A stretch of 64,000 bases of DNA from Methanobrevibacter sp. Its GTDB lineage: Archaea > Methanobacteriota > Methanobacteria > Methanobacteriales > Methanobacteriaceae. The notes under the pieces were generated by a model. The model was given only the letters and a program-made list of their open reading frames with translations. It made no database searches and had not been told where the DNA came from. The stretch lies in assembly GCF_017409525.1 (NCBI RefSeq), contig NZ_JAFQSO010000001.1, positions 1 through 64,000 on the forward strand, read 5' to 3'. How positions within the stretch are numbered: the first letter of the stretch is position 1; the number at the start of each line of letters is the position of its first letter. Of this stretch, positions 21,701 to 24,622 are shown one piece after another. A program made the position numbers and the translations under genes.

Positions 21701-22144
21701 TACTCACCAAGCATTACAACAACCTCATTTAGAGTGGTTAAGGACAAAACCCCTATTTCAGCTACTGGAGACAATATCAAAGTTGGAGAGGATGGAACTG
21801 TGGTTGTAAACCTTCCAAGTGATGCGACCGGAACAGTAACCATTGAAGTTGCCGGAAAAACTTACACTTCTGAAGTCGTTGACGGCAAAGCAGTATTTAA
21901 AGTTACCGGATTAAGCAAAGGAGTCTATACAGTTCATGTCTATTACTCAGGTGATGATAACTATGACGCCAACGAAACAGTAACATCCATTACTGTTGAA
22001 GGCCACGGTCATGATAATCCAATCAATCCGCAAGAGGGTGATGGCGTAGATTTATCCAAATATCCGACAGGAAATCCGATTTTAATATTGTTATTGATCC
22101 TGTTGGCTATCGGATCAACTCAAATCAGAAGATTTAGGAAATAA
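746..22144 (+). CDS. Giant adhesin-like surface protein: beta-helix plus Ig-like repeats, membrane-anchored
   Basis: A 7132-residue protein, expected to be secreted by Sec and held at the cell surface. Residues 1-25 form a signal peptide (MNKKEILTIILLICVIFSLQ, cut after VSAA). Residues about 70-2700 are right-handed beta-helix (Pmp/pectate-lyase-like) rungs with recurring FTNNTA and GGAI/GGAV turns. A non-repetitive helical insert lies at about 1715-1960. After a linker domain, residues about 2860-7090 are Ig-like modules of roughly 85-95 residues with NATGNVTI and YSGDxxY signatures. The end is a TGNP motif, a hydrophobic helix (about 7111-7125) and the basic tail RRFRK. N-x-S/T sequons are extremely frequent, suggesting heavy N-glycosylation. 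No pseudomurein-binding repeats were recognised. The gene is monocistronic. The family is the adhesin-like proteins of Methanobrevibacter, thought to bind other cells or host material; the ligand is unknown. Confidence 0.9.
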   Translation: MNKKEILTIILLICVIFSLQAVSAADSGSDSTDGNVLSVDNNVSSYALPNSESNGLVGNANEGSFTDLQGIVNGGSDIILAKNYTYNSATDSALITGVKITGTKTINGNGNVIIDGNHMSRIFFIAPGANVTLKGITFVNANATVMPDGTTLVGHGGSIFTKGVVHIDNCIFRDNTATKANGGAVFINGFGSTITNSYFENNRAIKNPNNMQTGVGGSVFLNASNITIKHSEFIKNWAGMNGGGVGSSGNGIQNCTITNCTFTSNTANGSAGGIGMQSSNFRVCDSTFKYNEAKGMFTMYPGNGGGIVMRGWDSYAYNCTFINNTAKQHGGAAFSTNTTYNPLNNNTGFVLCTFINNTAGSNGGAVDWAAGATHGYIEDCTFTNNTAKRSGGAVHWSGHYGIISNSTFTNNNATGEVTSEIGGITGGGDGGAIVWVGSYGIINNSCIFTDNYAKNRGGAIYLHGNSTENCTNITVYCCMFVSNYAGINGGAVDWHDGSHDGGIYKSSFDNNAAGSNGGAVFWSGHHGEILNSNFTNNTAKGLLKDEHGNIGDGGAVIWSGINGTVENCRFIDNTANKNENYDFGGRGGAIYLQNCTHGNCENTTFRDVYFKNNTAGTNGGAVDWHSGAHDGLVENATFINNTAKRSGGAIFWNGHNGTIRNANFTNNRALGIVNATSVLGDITSGGDGGAVMWSGALGTVENVRFINNTAAKRGGAVFLQSAANETCDNVKFDWCVFIDNNAGTNGGAIDWQEGASHGNVSNSRFENNIANRSGGAVFWSGHNGTVHNSNFTNNKALGIAEGKTPAGIITLGGDAGALMWNGAIGTIDECMFINNTAAKRGGAVFMQEGATENCYNTTFSHSKFINNTAGTNGGAIDWHRGAANGTIEYCSFENNIAYRSAGAVFWNGRNGTIMHSNFTQNEAKGIAWAISVLGDNNTGGDGGAIMWSGAVGLVDDCNFINNTAAKRGGGIFLEGTEIENCYNTTFENSYFERNVAGSEGGAINWDIGAENGYVYNVTFVNNTAHVSGGAVHWNGYNGTIRNSTFKNNRAIGDVYLYNMTITMDNVIVKNDTLDDATKLTDGKLYVLVIREGTKPIKYELYVSEAREHGHVWVKLDETTEIKASPFDWAVDEFFGGNGGSIIWHGDVAHVDGCKFIVSDSARRGGAAYMTGGDHIEFTNCTFENCTSGTNGGGVDWLAGANYGKVIDCNFTNTRAARSAGAIYYDGDYGEMRNIIIKNATSYGGAINESADKLVKYAGWDLSHWDTNTTGGDAGAIMFTGDHITVYNVNVTDCTAAGRGGAVFLQDNHNVTFELCWFENNRALGIANNTFNDPYDTSSGLNRELTGEGGAIGFDVGATESSIISSTFVNNYALNYGGAVHFRQGASEDKIINSTFDKNHANEDGGALYIDGDDCELHNSTFDNNYAGDDGGAIFWKGQGGTIYNITCNNNSGLSTHGNSKGGTICLTGNDISLSDSSFKQSYAKVTGGAIFVTGNNVNITGSDFKDCNATDSTGGALHLLGNNTLVRDCTFEECHADAGNAVYTEGNYIKIINSTFNNNNGTGDGGALYVLGHHSELHNSTFTNNFAGDDGGAIYWDGDKGTIYNITCENNKGISFNESNSKGGTICLTGDDVTISNSTFKNTSAKDDGGAIYISGNHVDVIDSVFENCNSSSNGGAIYVQGDNTDIIDSTFENCNATLGGAIYVEGDGATISAVITNTQALGKESYNITIDRKYYKDTLKEIGFDIEDIIEYLNNVTFENVTAENVKTLNNTLNALKDITGHILVGDGVNTTNITIALNLVNQLIGNLTQINSTLSDGGDKNIILKLLSEISAVGDELTDLYDVSQNMELPGDMKKQVDDMIAYLDTVVPGTISTADIDTLNKTLKDIEQAIEKIVISGAFNSSSIDVALSLIDDLNAKLTAIDPQHTLTGLDCTEVVNELNNLSKFAESLVVPETDGRGGAIYISGNGATIHDSEMSYTTAVDGGAVFITGDDVTVINTYFHNIEAVEDGGAIYITGQRGKLYNSNFTNNTVGDDGGAIYWEGNYGDIYNIVCINNNGTGDGLGNHSSTKGGTMIINGDHTTVSKSSFANSYAAILGGTIYVTGNDVNITDSSFKNSTVGNSTGGAIHILGNGTGILNCIIEDTFAPENGGAIFVEGNNATITAKFRNTNATTSGGSIYVDGNNTWIINSTFDNTYAFGHDGNGGGAIYVEGQSATIEKSNFTHTYANRNNLARGGAIFIHGNNTDVIESNFKEAHSNIQGGAIYVNGINATINGSQFDTCSVNSPGSEGGAIYIKGENTTVEGSNFINSTSVLNGGAIYINGLNATVKDSNFTDSSVTGNGGTPSGGAIYIQEDYASIEGSIFKHSTVPNSIGQGGTIFIDGNHTIIKSSVFESSSAKTGGTLYLEGDSCTVSDSSFNDSYAKTNGGAMYSTGSNSTVSNSNFTNNLAEESGGALYWYGGAHSKYNTVDGCIFTNNTAHGNTTSASQTRGGGAIYWSENGEYGTVKNSEFYYNSVQSTIDKKVDGGAILWDKSYHALVDNCRFVGNFVTTNGDSKQAASAAEWDWAQGGAMYLRPNNNYTVKNCLFENCSSSKEAGALYIQGKTSGTDHMITLENCKFINNVAEAKGKDTNSLINGGGAIQIKQCTNSDFKNLTFINNTANKGGALCVFDSVSNLVVDGANFTKNKADRGSAISASKGFTLKNAVLLENTATTETFDLTFNRNNNGTIDILLEGKDNRLNAMYVSVNGINVKCNNVTYWTNNNISIGKTAVTNANQGYTAIPVPEAGISVTVEIFDGDNNKLHEGIYATDENGKIHLDIEKILTPPYSTDNIYVNARLTNEDYYTMAERTSRFQNVYIINASALDTIFHRNTTVTAEILAPNNGTGQAANGTISIYFDGEFVGNITVVDSKGTLEDIPARLGTDGKFLEVGNHTVFLKYWGDANFDVANTTVSFNVTKAQSNLTVGFNDVGYDLYVNVTIFDEFDDKAYWDANGTATVKFYSENNPTVLVRSAEVKIVNGYGQTMIPDLLPRNYTVITTFSDDHNYNSSVNSTRYALLQKQFAAVFVEVNAYDIMVNDTIYINVTIVPPDGYNVPGNVTLYLDNKGYNLTLTMGPHNATAKFNITNLTAGPKKVVVFYEGSKLLEPAKGEADFRVHKYNTTISANVTNITHIQKEIINITLLNDTTGVVSVFVDGKEYFGRIVNGTASIELPQLAVGEYNVTVYYEGDGKYNNATNKTTFYVTRVTPEMIIDIENVTYGNSTHIVVTLPDCTEGNVSIEIDGTPFDVPKPVKDGRVEFVVEYLTAGNYTLKATYSGDINHTAVSGEQKFTVYKANRTIIIEVQNITYGEIEHIKVFVNATGNVTIFVDGRNETIELNESDVPATILRAIVNAISEYKGKAALDVYNLNVGVYPVDVIYHGNANYNEASAKATFIVSQVSTGLVIDTQDVPVWNNEYVNVTVRNSTGGIAVNATGNITVYIDGERHSAKIIDGVARFNITTSRVGSKVVWAFYDGDINFIGNKTMKTFTVQQRNPFMNVTAQNITVGQNGNITVELPANATGHVVIEVIGDNAYIVYPNNGHAAVYPKNLKEGTYLVNVEYFGDAYDNYRYRLKETYFTVSKSNTAVEIDVNSTVYGNKVNITVKVDAGVEGNITIRLNDTEIGTYGIVGGWVNITVDDLAAGNYTVYASYSGNGKYNINSTSKGFEVTKVISAITIQESTADAATNATIVVKINETATGNITITVNGTKYNATIENGVATFTIDQLLSGQYDIKAEYDGDNNYTAAVPVTLTNGLTVTKVSCYQINVTANDTKVGVNTTIIVKVPIDATGNVSIYIDGLFEENATIDHGIAQLNVTRPYGNHTVNVTFTDAKYGPRYAICDFWVFKHDSPLVIDVDSILVGDVAYINVTAPSDNVTIEINGKSYNMVKYENGIAYFEVSGLGHGNKTVIAIYGGSDKYLANTTTKNFTVDKRNSYIKVNVTNSTVGSGAFINVTVPDDAIGYVVVTLNNANYTINLTGGKGNVTVYGLENTTYDVYVTYIGDEKYLSSTNSTKLAIDKLTTTFEINGTNITVGASEFITFETPDNITGLVKVEINDKNYTAFIYEGKGNLTVYGLPAGDYNVTVYFEGNNMYLPAASAMNNFTVNQTTTGIVIVPQNITYGGHETIVIYINATGTVNVTVDTFSVTNEPIVDGKVTIDVDDYLTAGNYTVYVDYNGNVNYTSSSAQKDFEVAKADPTMTVEVQNITYGDIEHITVNVKSSGNVTIKVDGREETIVLKNGQTVTVVLRAIVNSLETFDGTAVLDVKGLNVGEYPVTVTYNGNENYNAKTIKTTFFVTKDNVTVGVDVADIRADGKEVINVTLSNINATGNVIINVDGKNYTRNISEGKANLTLSGLSSATHSVVVIYEGDNNFNGNWTSATFDVDKLDSTSTITLKDPITILEKQTIKVEVTDGATGYVVITVDDKDYYVPIVGKFATLELGNLTNKTYDVDARYLGDENYYGSTSETKFNVTKVASNVTVKVENITLGDVAVVNITVTPGATGNVTVTIGNEFNKTVGITDGIITVLVPGLTVGDKTVNVTYNGDGKYLPNDNSTTFSVGKINSTSNIEIVDNGNGTVTVIVPQNATGNVTIYVDGKNFTANVTDGIAVVTLENVTPGKHNLTAVYSGDGNYTNVTAYGNVTIPRLASPISMNVTDIYVGDVAYINVTAPTGDVTIEINGKTYAPTSFSNGVARFVVENLAYGNKTVAVNYAGNSNYTENFTTANFTVSKRNSFIRVNATDGVVDGEVIINVTVPANAIGYVVVNVNGTNYTINLTDGQDRIAVNVTQAGLYNVTATYIGDDQYLSSEANTTFNVDKLASFINVTVSNNGVIPNGTDAVIYIKVPGDINGMVNVTVWDINRNVNTTYTVHVYDGNGTLHIGAPLIGNYKVTAAYLENRKYLGNENYTSFEVYDNKKQFDVRPRDVYVDQTTTVTVSLLGNHTGGNVTIIISNAGGEILRNESVPFAQYSTYLNASFADWTLPLLNAGRYDVKAIYTEADGDYVYTYEGNNSFNVTKLDSQIKIKEIRNITVGENATVELEIVLDVKANDGNISVFVDGREYKTNTSSLKVTVPGLGAGNYTVEAFYHGNRWYLGSNASAIFKVDKNPAPISINVTNSKVGEVEQINVTLTENITGRVVLDVGDNHYYANITNGMATFNITGLAAGEYNVTATYDGDYKYFANSTAGAFTVSKHPSQINITISHDGIVANGTDVNITVHAPVDATGKVNITVSDDVKNTTYTIYVNDGVGVLHLETPEIGIYNVTAKYLGDGKYIGSENRTLFEVYITGKSLAVETENVTVAGNESIKVWVSGNRTGENVTIFVYDSQGTLVAEQNATFDEFYNSQVNMTSAKLTLDKLPAGDYTVDAIYLERNGTRIIEHTGSGRFTVSKLPSTISIKEIRNITVGENATIELVFGPSEATGNISVFVNGVEHIINTTSLTITVPNLHAEEYFVHAFYYGDHNYYGSNDSAVFKVSKAVPVIKVNATNITVGDSVLIEITAPGDIENPILVDVDGVGYYVNITAGKGKLYVPSLASGNYNVTARYLGDDKYTEGKNTTIFKVSKTSSSVNVTVDDITVGDKAVINIETPKDLCGNVTVSVDGKNHTVFVSGGVGTLVVPDLGVGPHTVNVTFDGCKKYEPSNSSTTFNVNKVKLNENDIKVVDQGNGTVIVLVPGNATGNVTITVDGKNFTADVVNGTAVVQLDNVTPGTHNAEVIYSGDDTHDAANTTAIVTAPKYDSPMNITVSEIKSGENGTVTVTLPENATGNVTVRVDGKNYTVEIVDGVAVVEIGNLTAGNKTFVVEYAGDDNYVPVYAVGNFTVVQSPIVPDITVVDNGNGTVVVVLPEDASGNVTITVDGKNYAAEVVNGTAVVQLDNVTPGTHEAVVTYSGDDKYANATKLANVTAPKYDSPMNITVGEIKSGENGTITVTLPENATGNITVSVDGKQYVVEVIDGVAVVEVGNLTAGNKTFVVEYSGDDNYVPVYAVGNFTVVQSPVVPDVFTVVDNGNGTVVVVLPEDATGNVTITVDGKNFTAEVVNGTAIVKLENVTPGTHEVEVIYSGDDKYTNVTKVVNVTAPKYDSPMNITVGEIKSGENGTITVTLPENATGNVTVSVDGKVYTAEVVNGTAVVEVGNLTAGNKTVVVEYSGDGNYTSGYAVGNFTVEQSPVVPDVFTVVDNGNGTVVVVLPEDATGNVTITVDGKNFTAEVVNGTAIVKLENVTPGTHEVEVVYSGDGKYANVTKVVNVTAPKYDSPMNITVGEIKSGENGTIIVTLPENATGNVTVSVDGKTYIAEVVNGTAVVEVGNLTAGNKTVVVEYSGDGNYTSGYAVGNFTVEQSPIVPDITVVDQGNGTIVVVVPEDATGNVTITVDGKDYTAEVVNGTAVVQLDDVTPGAHDVEVFYSGDSKYANSTSTARITAPKYDTPIKVGAPASLVGDKAVITVSVPDNATGNVTIEIDGVKYVSQINGGKAVFEIENLTAGTKTIAVEYAGDGNYVANHTTGNITISKCPSTVSATITDIGVGENVTITVNVPEDATGQVLIDIDGVGYYVNVTNGVGVAQIPRMPNGVYDVNLTYTGDDKYLPSSSKSSFNVNKIPSFVIPTAEDIVVGENEVILFTLPSDATGTLEVIINGESFTVDLDDALGAPVYESRFTVAISDGEGVLVLSGLSAGEYNVVVTYGGNYKYLNSSNSTTFRVSASDCEVNVIDLGNGTVKVFVSDNATGNVTIKVGNETYTAPVVNGEAVIDLNNLSSGNHQIEVTYSGDDKHSAKTVVSEVDIPKKLTPISVSVEDINVGETEHIVVTLPDGASGTVIIEINAKQYNATIKDGKAVFDIEGLAFGNKTVAVTYDGDDNYVRNFTTAQFEVKKLPSNVTATSKDIKYGKDGTIKIELPKDATGHVTVTINGVKYSGEVINGKAVIVIPDLPAGDYDAVVTYDGDDKYSPSITTTSFRVVKDKTPISATGDNIKVGEDGTVVVNLPSDATGTVTIEVAGKTYTSEVVDGKAVFKVTGLSKGVYTVHVYYSGDDNYDANETVTSITVEGHGHDNPINPQEGDGVDLSKYPTGNPILILLLILLAIGSTQIRRFRK
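1823..3960 (+). repeat. Six in-frame copies of a ~127-residue beta-helix super-repeat
   Basis: Inside the adhesin, units beginning G(S/T)NGGA(V/I)DW start at 1823, 2201, 2591, 2972, 3353 and 3734, giving periods of 378, 390, 381, 381 and 381 bases. Each unit holds five or so beta-helix rungs in fixed order: DW, a RSGGAVFWSGHNG rung, a variable loop starting ALGI or AKG, a GGDGGA rung, AKRGGAVF, then ENCxNTTF. The sixth copy decays after its first half into a unique insertion at about 3900-4140. All are in frame, so this is a protein-level tandem repeat. Confidence 0.8.
5890..6625 (+). other. Unique helical insert with an internal duplication, inside the adhesin beta-helix
   Basis: Residues about 1715-1960 interrupt the beta-helix rungs with sequence rich in Leu, Ile, Asp, Glu and Lys and lacking the GGAI turns, so it is predicted to be alpha-helical. 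It contains two similar halves: one starting IIEYLNNV (codon at 5993, residue 1750), the other MIAYLDTV (6329, residue 1862), an offset of 112 residues. Shared features in order are TLNNTL/TLNKTL, a G(D/A) loop followed by TTNITIAL/SSSIDVAL, and NLTQI/KLTAI. Rungs resume at GRGGAIYISG. No known domain was recognised. Confidence 0.7.
9330..22010 (+). repeat. Long array of Ig-like domains in the adhesin stalk
   Basis: Residues about 2860-7090 consist of consecutive beta-sandwich modules of about 85-95 residues, by eye some 45 of them. Each carries a pattern of (N/E)ITVG, then ATGNVTI, a VDG turn, a GLxAGNYTV strand, (Y/S)GDxxY and a closing FxV(T/S)K strand. The pattern matches bacterial and archaeal Ig-like stalk domains (Big-type). 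The count is approximate because modules differ in length. Confidence 0.75.
17848..20134 (+). repeat. Near-identical tandem 513/516-bp repeats (double Ig module)
   Basis: The codons for PKYDSPMNIT recur at 18077, 18590, 19106 and 19622, and a diverged copy (PKYDTPIKV) at 20135, so the unit is 513 or 516 bases (171-172 residues, two Ig modules). The copies are very similar at the nucleotide level. They prefer ACT, GTT and CCT codons, whereas flanking modules prefer ACA and GTA or GTG. That points to recent amplification or gene conversion within an older array. Copy number could vary between strains or be mis-assembled. Confidence 0.8.
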
Positions 22145-22149
22145 CTTTC

Positions 22150-22178
22150 CTAATTTTTATTATTTTTTTAAAAATTAG
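22150..22178 (+). terminator. Probable terminator of the adhesin gene
   Basis: Starting 6 bases after the stop codon is a 9-bp dyad (CTAATTTTT at 22150-22158, AAAAATTAG at 22170-22178) with a T7 run between the arms. The T-rich tract alone would suffice for archaeal termination. Confidence 0.5.
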
Positions 22179-22328
22179 TAAATTTATATCAATTGATGTA
22201 GATTATCACATTTCTTTTTTATTTTTTACAGCACTATACTTAATTTAATTAGATTTCCAGTTGATATTTTTCACATTATTTTCCAATAATCCTAATATAA
22301 TTAATCGTTCTTTTAATTAAAATGGTAT

Positions 22329-22339
22329 GGGAGTGTCCG
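22329..22339. repeat. Left terminal inverted repeat of the IS1182-like element
   Basis: GGGAGTGTCCG is the exact reverse complement of 24533-24543. It lies 28 bases beyond the end of the transposase C-terminal frame. Confidence 0.75.
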
Positions 22340-22366
22340 CTATTTTCTCCTTTGAATTTTTTTAAT

Positions 22367-23311
22367 TTAATTTTTGAAATCTATGATTTTTTCATTTTTT
22401 ATTATGTAGTTATTTTTCCATTTGTCAAATATGTTCATGTTTATGTGTTGTTTTTGTTTTTCTTTCTTTATTTCGTTTAATATTTTTTTTAGGGTTTTGT
22501 TGTTGATGTGTTTGTGTATTTTTTTGATGTTGTGGGTTATTGTTGTTCGTGTCATTTCGTTGTTTGCTTTTTTCACTCCTTTTGTTTTTATTCCTCTGAA
22601 ATTTCGAGATTCAAGTAAAATTGCGAATCCTCCTTCTGCATGTGATTCTCGGCCAGAATATGCTGTTTGACCATATTCTGTGTAATATTCTTTTTTTATT
22701 TTATCTAAAATTGGGTCAAATTTGTCTACGAGTGTTCTTCCGTATTCATTTTTCGCACATTCTACAATATATCTGCATGTTTGACATTTTTTGGAACCAT
22801 ATCTTTTATTAGCGCCTTCTTTTCTTATTTCATTGTCTTTTCTTGTTAGTTTTATGCCTGCGGGGCATAAATATGCGTCTTCTTTTGGCAGGTATTTGAA
22901 ATTGTATTTTTTGAATCTTTGTTTTTTGGCTTCTTTTTCATCAAATTTTGTTTTGTTTTTTTCTCTTTGTTTTGCATTTTTTCGCATCGCTTCTGTTCTG
23001 CAGGGGATAATGAGCTTTGTTGGGGTTCTATATATCCGGTGCAATACGTTTATGTTCCAATATCCATGATCTACTACTAATGTGAATTCTTTTTTGTTTA
23101 ATATTCTTTGTAAGCGATTTACTATTTCTATGGCTTCTTGTTGATCGTTTGGATGTTGTGTTATGTAGTGTGTGACTATCATTCCGTATTTATCGTCTAT
23201 TGCTTGCTGATAATTGTAATTTAATCCTGATATTCGTTTTTTATCGTCCATGTGTCGTGTTTCTGGATCAACAGTGTTGATGCTGTAATCTTTATTAATA
23301 TTTGCTTCCAT
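22367..23311 (-). CDS. IS1182-like transposase, C-terminal part (second frame)
   Basis: 314 codons. This part holds the second catalytic aspartate (LVVDHGYWN), a small Cys cluster (LCPAGIKL, then CQTCRYIVEC), and the terminal glutamate region (YSGRESHAEGGFAIL), as in DDE_Tnp_1_6/IS1182 transposases. Its first ATG at 23311 sits inside the A8 tract of the upstream frame, overlapping it by 17 bases. Because the first catalytic Asp lies in the other frame, this piece alone should not be active. Whether a fused product is made by slippage on the A8 run is open; otherwise it is a broken gene. Confidence 0.75.
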   Translation of the reverse strand: MEANINKDYSINTVDPETRHMDDKKRISGLNYNYQQAIDDKYGMIVTHYITQHPNDQQEAIEIVNRLQRILNKKEFTLVVDHGYWNINVLHRIYRTPTKLIIPCRTEAMRKNAKQREKNKTKFDEKEAKKQRFKKYNFKYLPKEDAYLCPAGIKLTRKDNEIRKEGANKRYGSKKCQTCRYIVECAKNEYGRTLVDKFDPILDKIKKEYYTEYGQTAYSGRESHAEGGFAILLESRNFRGIKTKGVKKANNEMTRTTITHNIKKIHKHINNKTLKKILNEIKKEKQKQHINMNIFDKWKNNYIIKNEKIIDFKN

Positions 23312-24017
23312 TTTTTTTGATTCGTTTTAAAACTCTTTTTAAGCTTTGATGGCCTTTTAAACTTAATTTTAATAAGTGTATTCCAAATGAATTGATTGTT
23401 TTTTTGAGTTTTTTATATAAATCTTTTAATTCTTCCTGATTTTTGTCATTGTAAAAAAATTCATGGAGTTTTATCCATAAATCTCCTGTATTATTTTTAT
23501 ATTCCTTGTAATGCTTTAAAATGAACTTTTTAAGGTATTTTATTTGATCTGGATTCATGTTATTAAGTGGATTGCAATATCCTTTTAATACAGTTCCGTC
23601 TGCATAAATTATGTTTCCTTCGATTAATCCTGTTTTTATTCCAAATTCCACAAGATATTTGTCAAATTCATCAATAAGATACATATTGTCGTTTATGAAG
23701 TCATTTATTGTTGTTTTTGATGGTTTTTTACAGTTGAGTAAGAATTGACATGTTTCATCATTATTTTTCCACCAGTTTTCTAGCTTTCTGCAGCTTGTTA
23801 TTTCCATAACGTGTCCAAAACTGATGAAAGTAAGCATTTCACCAGTTTTATATATTCGTTTAGGACCAGGCCGTGTTTTTTTATCTTTTTTAAAAAGTTC
23901 TGGGCGAATTTCTTTAAAAATTTCAAATAGAATTTTAACTGTAAAAACAATATGATTTTTATCCAAATTTGAACCTACTTCTTTTAAAATAAAACAAGTT
24001 TGACTATCAAATCTCAT
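23295..24017 (-). CDS. IS1182-like transposase, N-terminal part (first frame)
   Basis: 240 codons from an ATG at 24017 with AAGGAATG just upstream. It covers the DNA-binding N-terminus and the first catalytic Asp (IIYADGTVLKG), then a Lys-rich helical stretch. It ends nine codons past RVLKRI, reading through AAA AAA AAT into GGA AGC AAA TAT TAA. The C-terminal half continues in the frame shifted forward by one base, starting at 23311. Loss of one A (or transcript slippage by the same amount) would join both frames into a transposase of about 550 residues, the normal family size. Confidence 0.75.
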   Translation of the reverse strand: MRFDSQTCFILKEVGSNLDKNHIVFTVKILFEIFKEIRPELFKKDKKTRPGPKRIYKTGEMLTFISFGHVMEITSCRKLENWWKNNDETCQFLLNCKKPSKTTINDFINDNMYLIDEFDKYLVEFGIKTGLIEGNIIYADGTVLKGYCNPLNNMNPDQIKYLKKFILKHYKEYKNNTGDLWIKLHEFFYNDKNQEELKDLYKKLKKTINSFGIHLLKLSLKGHQSLKRVLKRIKKNGSKY

Positions 24018-24090
24018 TTTGATTCATTCCTTTTTATAATCTGTTATTTTTAAAATTAACAACAATTAATACAAAAAAAGAATTTTAATA

Positions 24091-24119
24091 ATTTTTTCCC
24101 ATTTTTTGGGAAAAAATTT
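24091..24119. repeat. Perfect 12-bp hairpin upstream of the transposase start
   Basis: AATTTTTTCCCA (24091-24102) and TGGGAAAAAATT (24108-24119) are perfect reverse complements with a 5-base T loop. It lies 74 bases upstream of the transposase ATG, inside the element. Confidence 0.7.
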
Positions 24120-24203
24120 GTTAAAATCGAAAAAAATAAATCATATTAAAAACAGTAAATTATAACTGAAGGTGATTTATTTTTATTGTATGTGTTGTTG
24201 TTA

Positions 24204-24237
24204 AATAATTATAAATCCCTTCATATTTATAATTATT
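24204..24237. repeat. Perfect 13-bp AT dyad inside the IS right end
   Basis: AATAATTATAAAT (24204-24216) and ATTTATAATTATT (24225-24237) are exact reverse complements around an 8-base loop (CCCTTCAT). It could be a transcription stop that shields the transposase from outside promoters, or a protein site; nothing else is seen in 24018-24532. Confidence 0.6.
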
Positions 24238-24532
24238 CTTTTATAAGTAAAATCAAGCTTTTTTAATATTTATTTTAATAAATACGCAATTATTAAACCT
24301 TTAATCTTTCACTTGTTTTACCTATATCAAATCTTGTAAAAATAACCAATTTTCACTGTAAAATGTTGAATATTTAATTGTTTAATTGTTAAATTTGATA
24401 TTAATGATGTAAAGTTGTTTTTTAATTATATAAAAAATAAATTTAGTGGATTTTTAAAATTTACCTTAAATCCATTTGAAATTTTTAGTAATATCCATTT
24501 TAGTGATTAGTATTAACATAATCTGCTAATTT

Positions 24533-24543
24533 CGGACACTCCC
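24533..24543. repeat. Right terminal inverted repeat of the IS1182-like element
   Basis: CGGACACTCCC pairs perfectly with the left end. The next bases inward also resemble the left end (ATT shared after a 2-base mismatch). The dnaJ terminator begins 42 bases further right. Confidence 0.75.
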
Positions 24544-24584
24544 GCAATTAATTTTGATGGTGATTTTGGTAAAATATGATTTTC

Positions 24585-24622
24585 AAAAAAAAGTTGGATA
24601 AATTAGCATGAAGCTAATTTAT
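24585..24622 (-). terminator. Intrinsic-type terminator of the grpE-dnaK-dnaJ operon
   Basis: Read on the minus strand, a 10-bp perfect stem (24613-24622 with 24598-24607, loop of 5) is followed after 5 bases by a run of eight U (24592-24585). The stem overlaps the dnaJ stop codon. This is a textbook stem plus U-tract and ends the chaperone operon before the insertion sequence. Confidence 0.75.

Larger units (their letters stand above)
22329..24543 (-). mobile_element. IS1182-like insertion sequence with split transposase
   Basis: About 2.2 kb bounded by inverted ends GGGAGTGTCCG (22329-22339) and CGGACACTCCC (24533-24543). The match extends to 16 positions with two mismatches. Between them are two overlapping minus-strand frames that together make one DDE transposase with the IS1182 layout. 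About 520 bases between the transposase start and the right end are non-coding and contain two perfect dyads. No target duplication is evident at the borders. The element sits between the adhesin and the chaperone operon and does not interrupt either. Confidence 0.8.

Noticed and set aside
22320-24555. Target-site duplication flanking the IS1182-like element
   Set aside because: Bases just outside the two inverted repeats (GTAT on the left, GCAA on the right) do not match; a duplication may have decayed or the element may have recombined.
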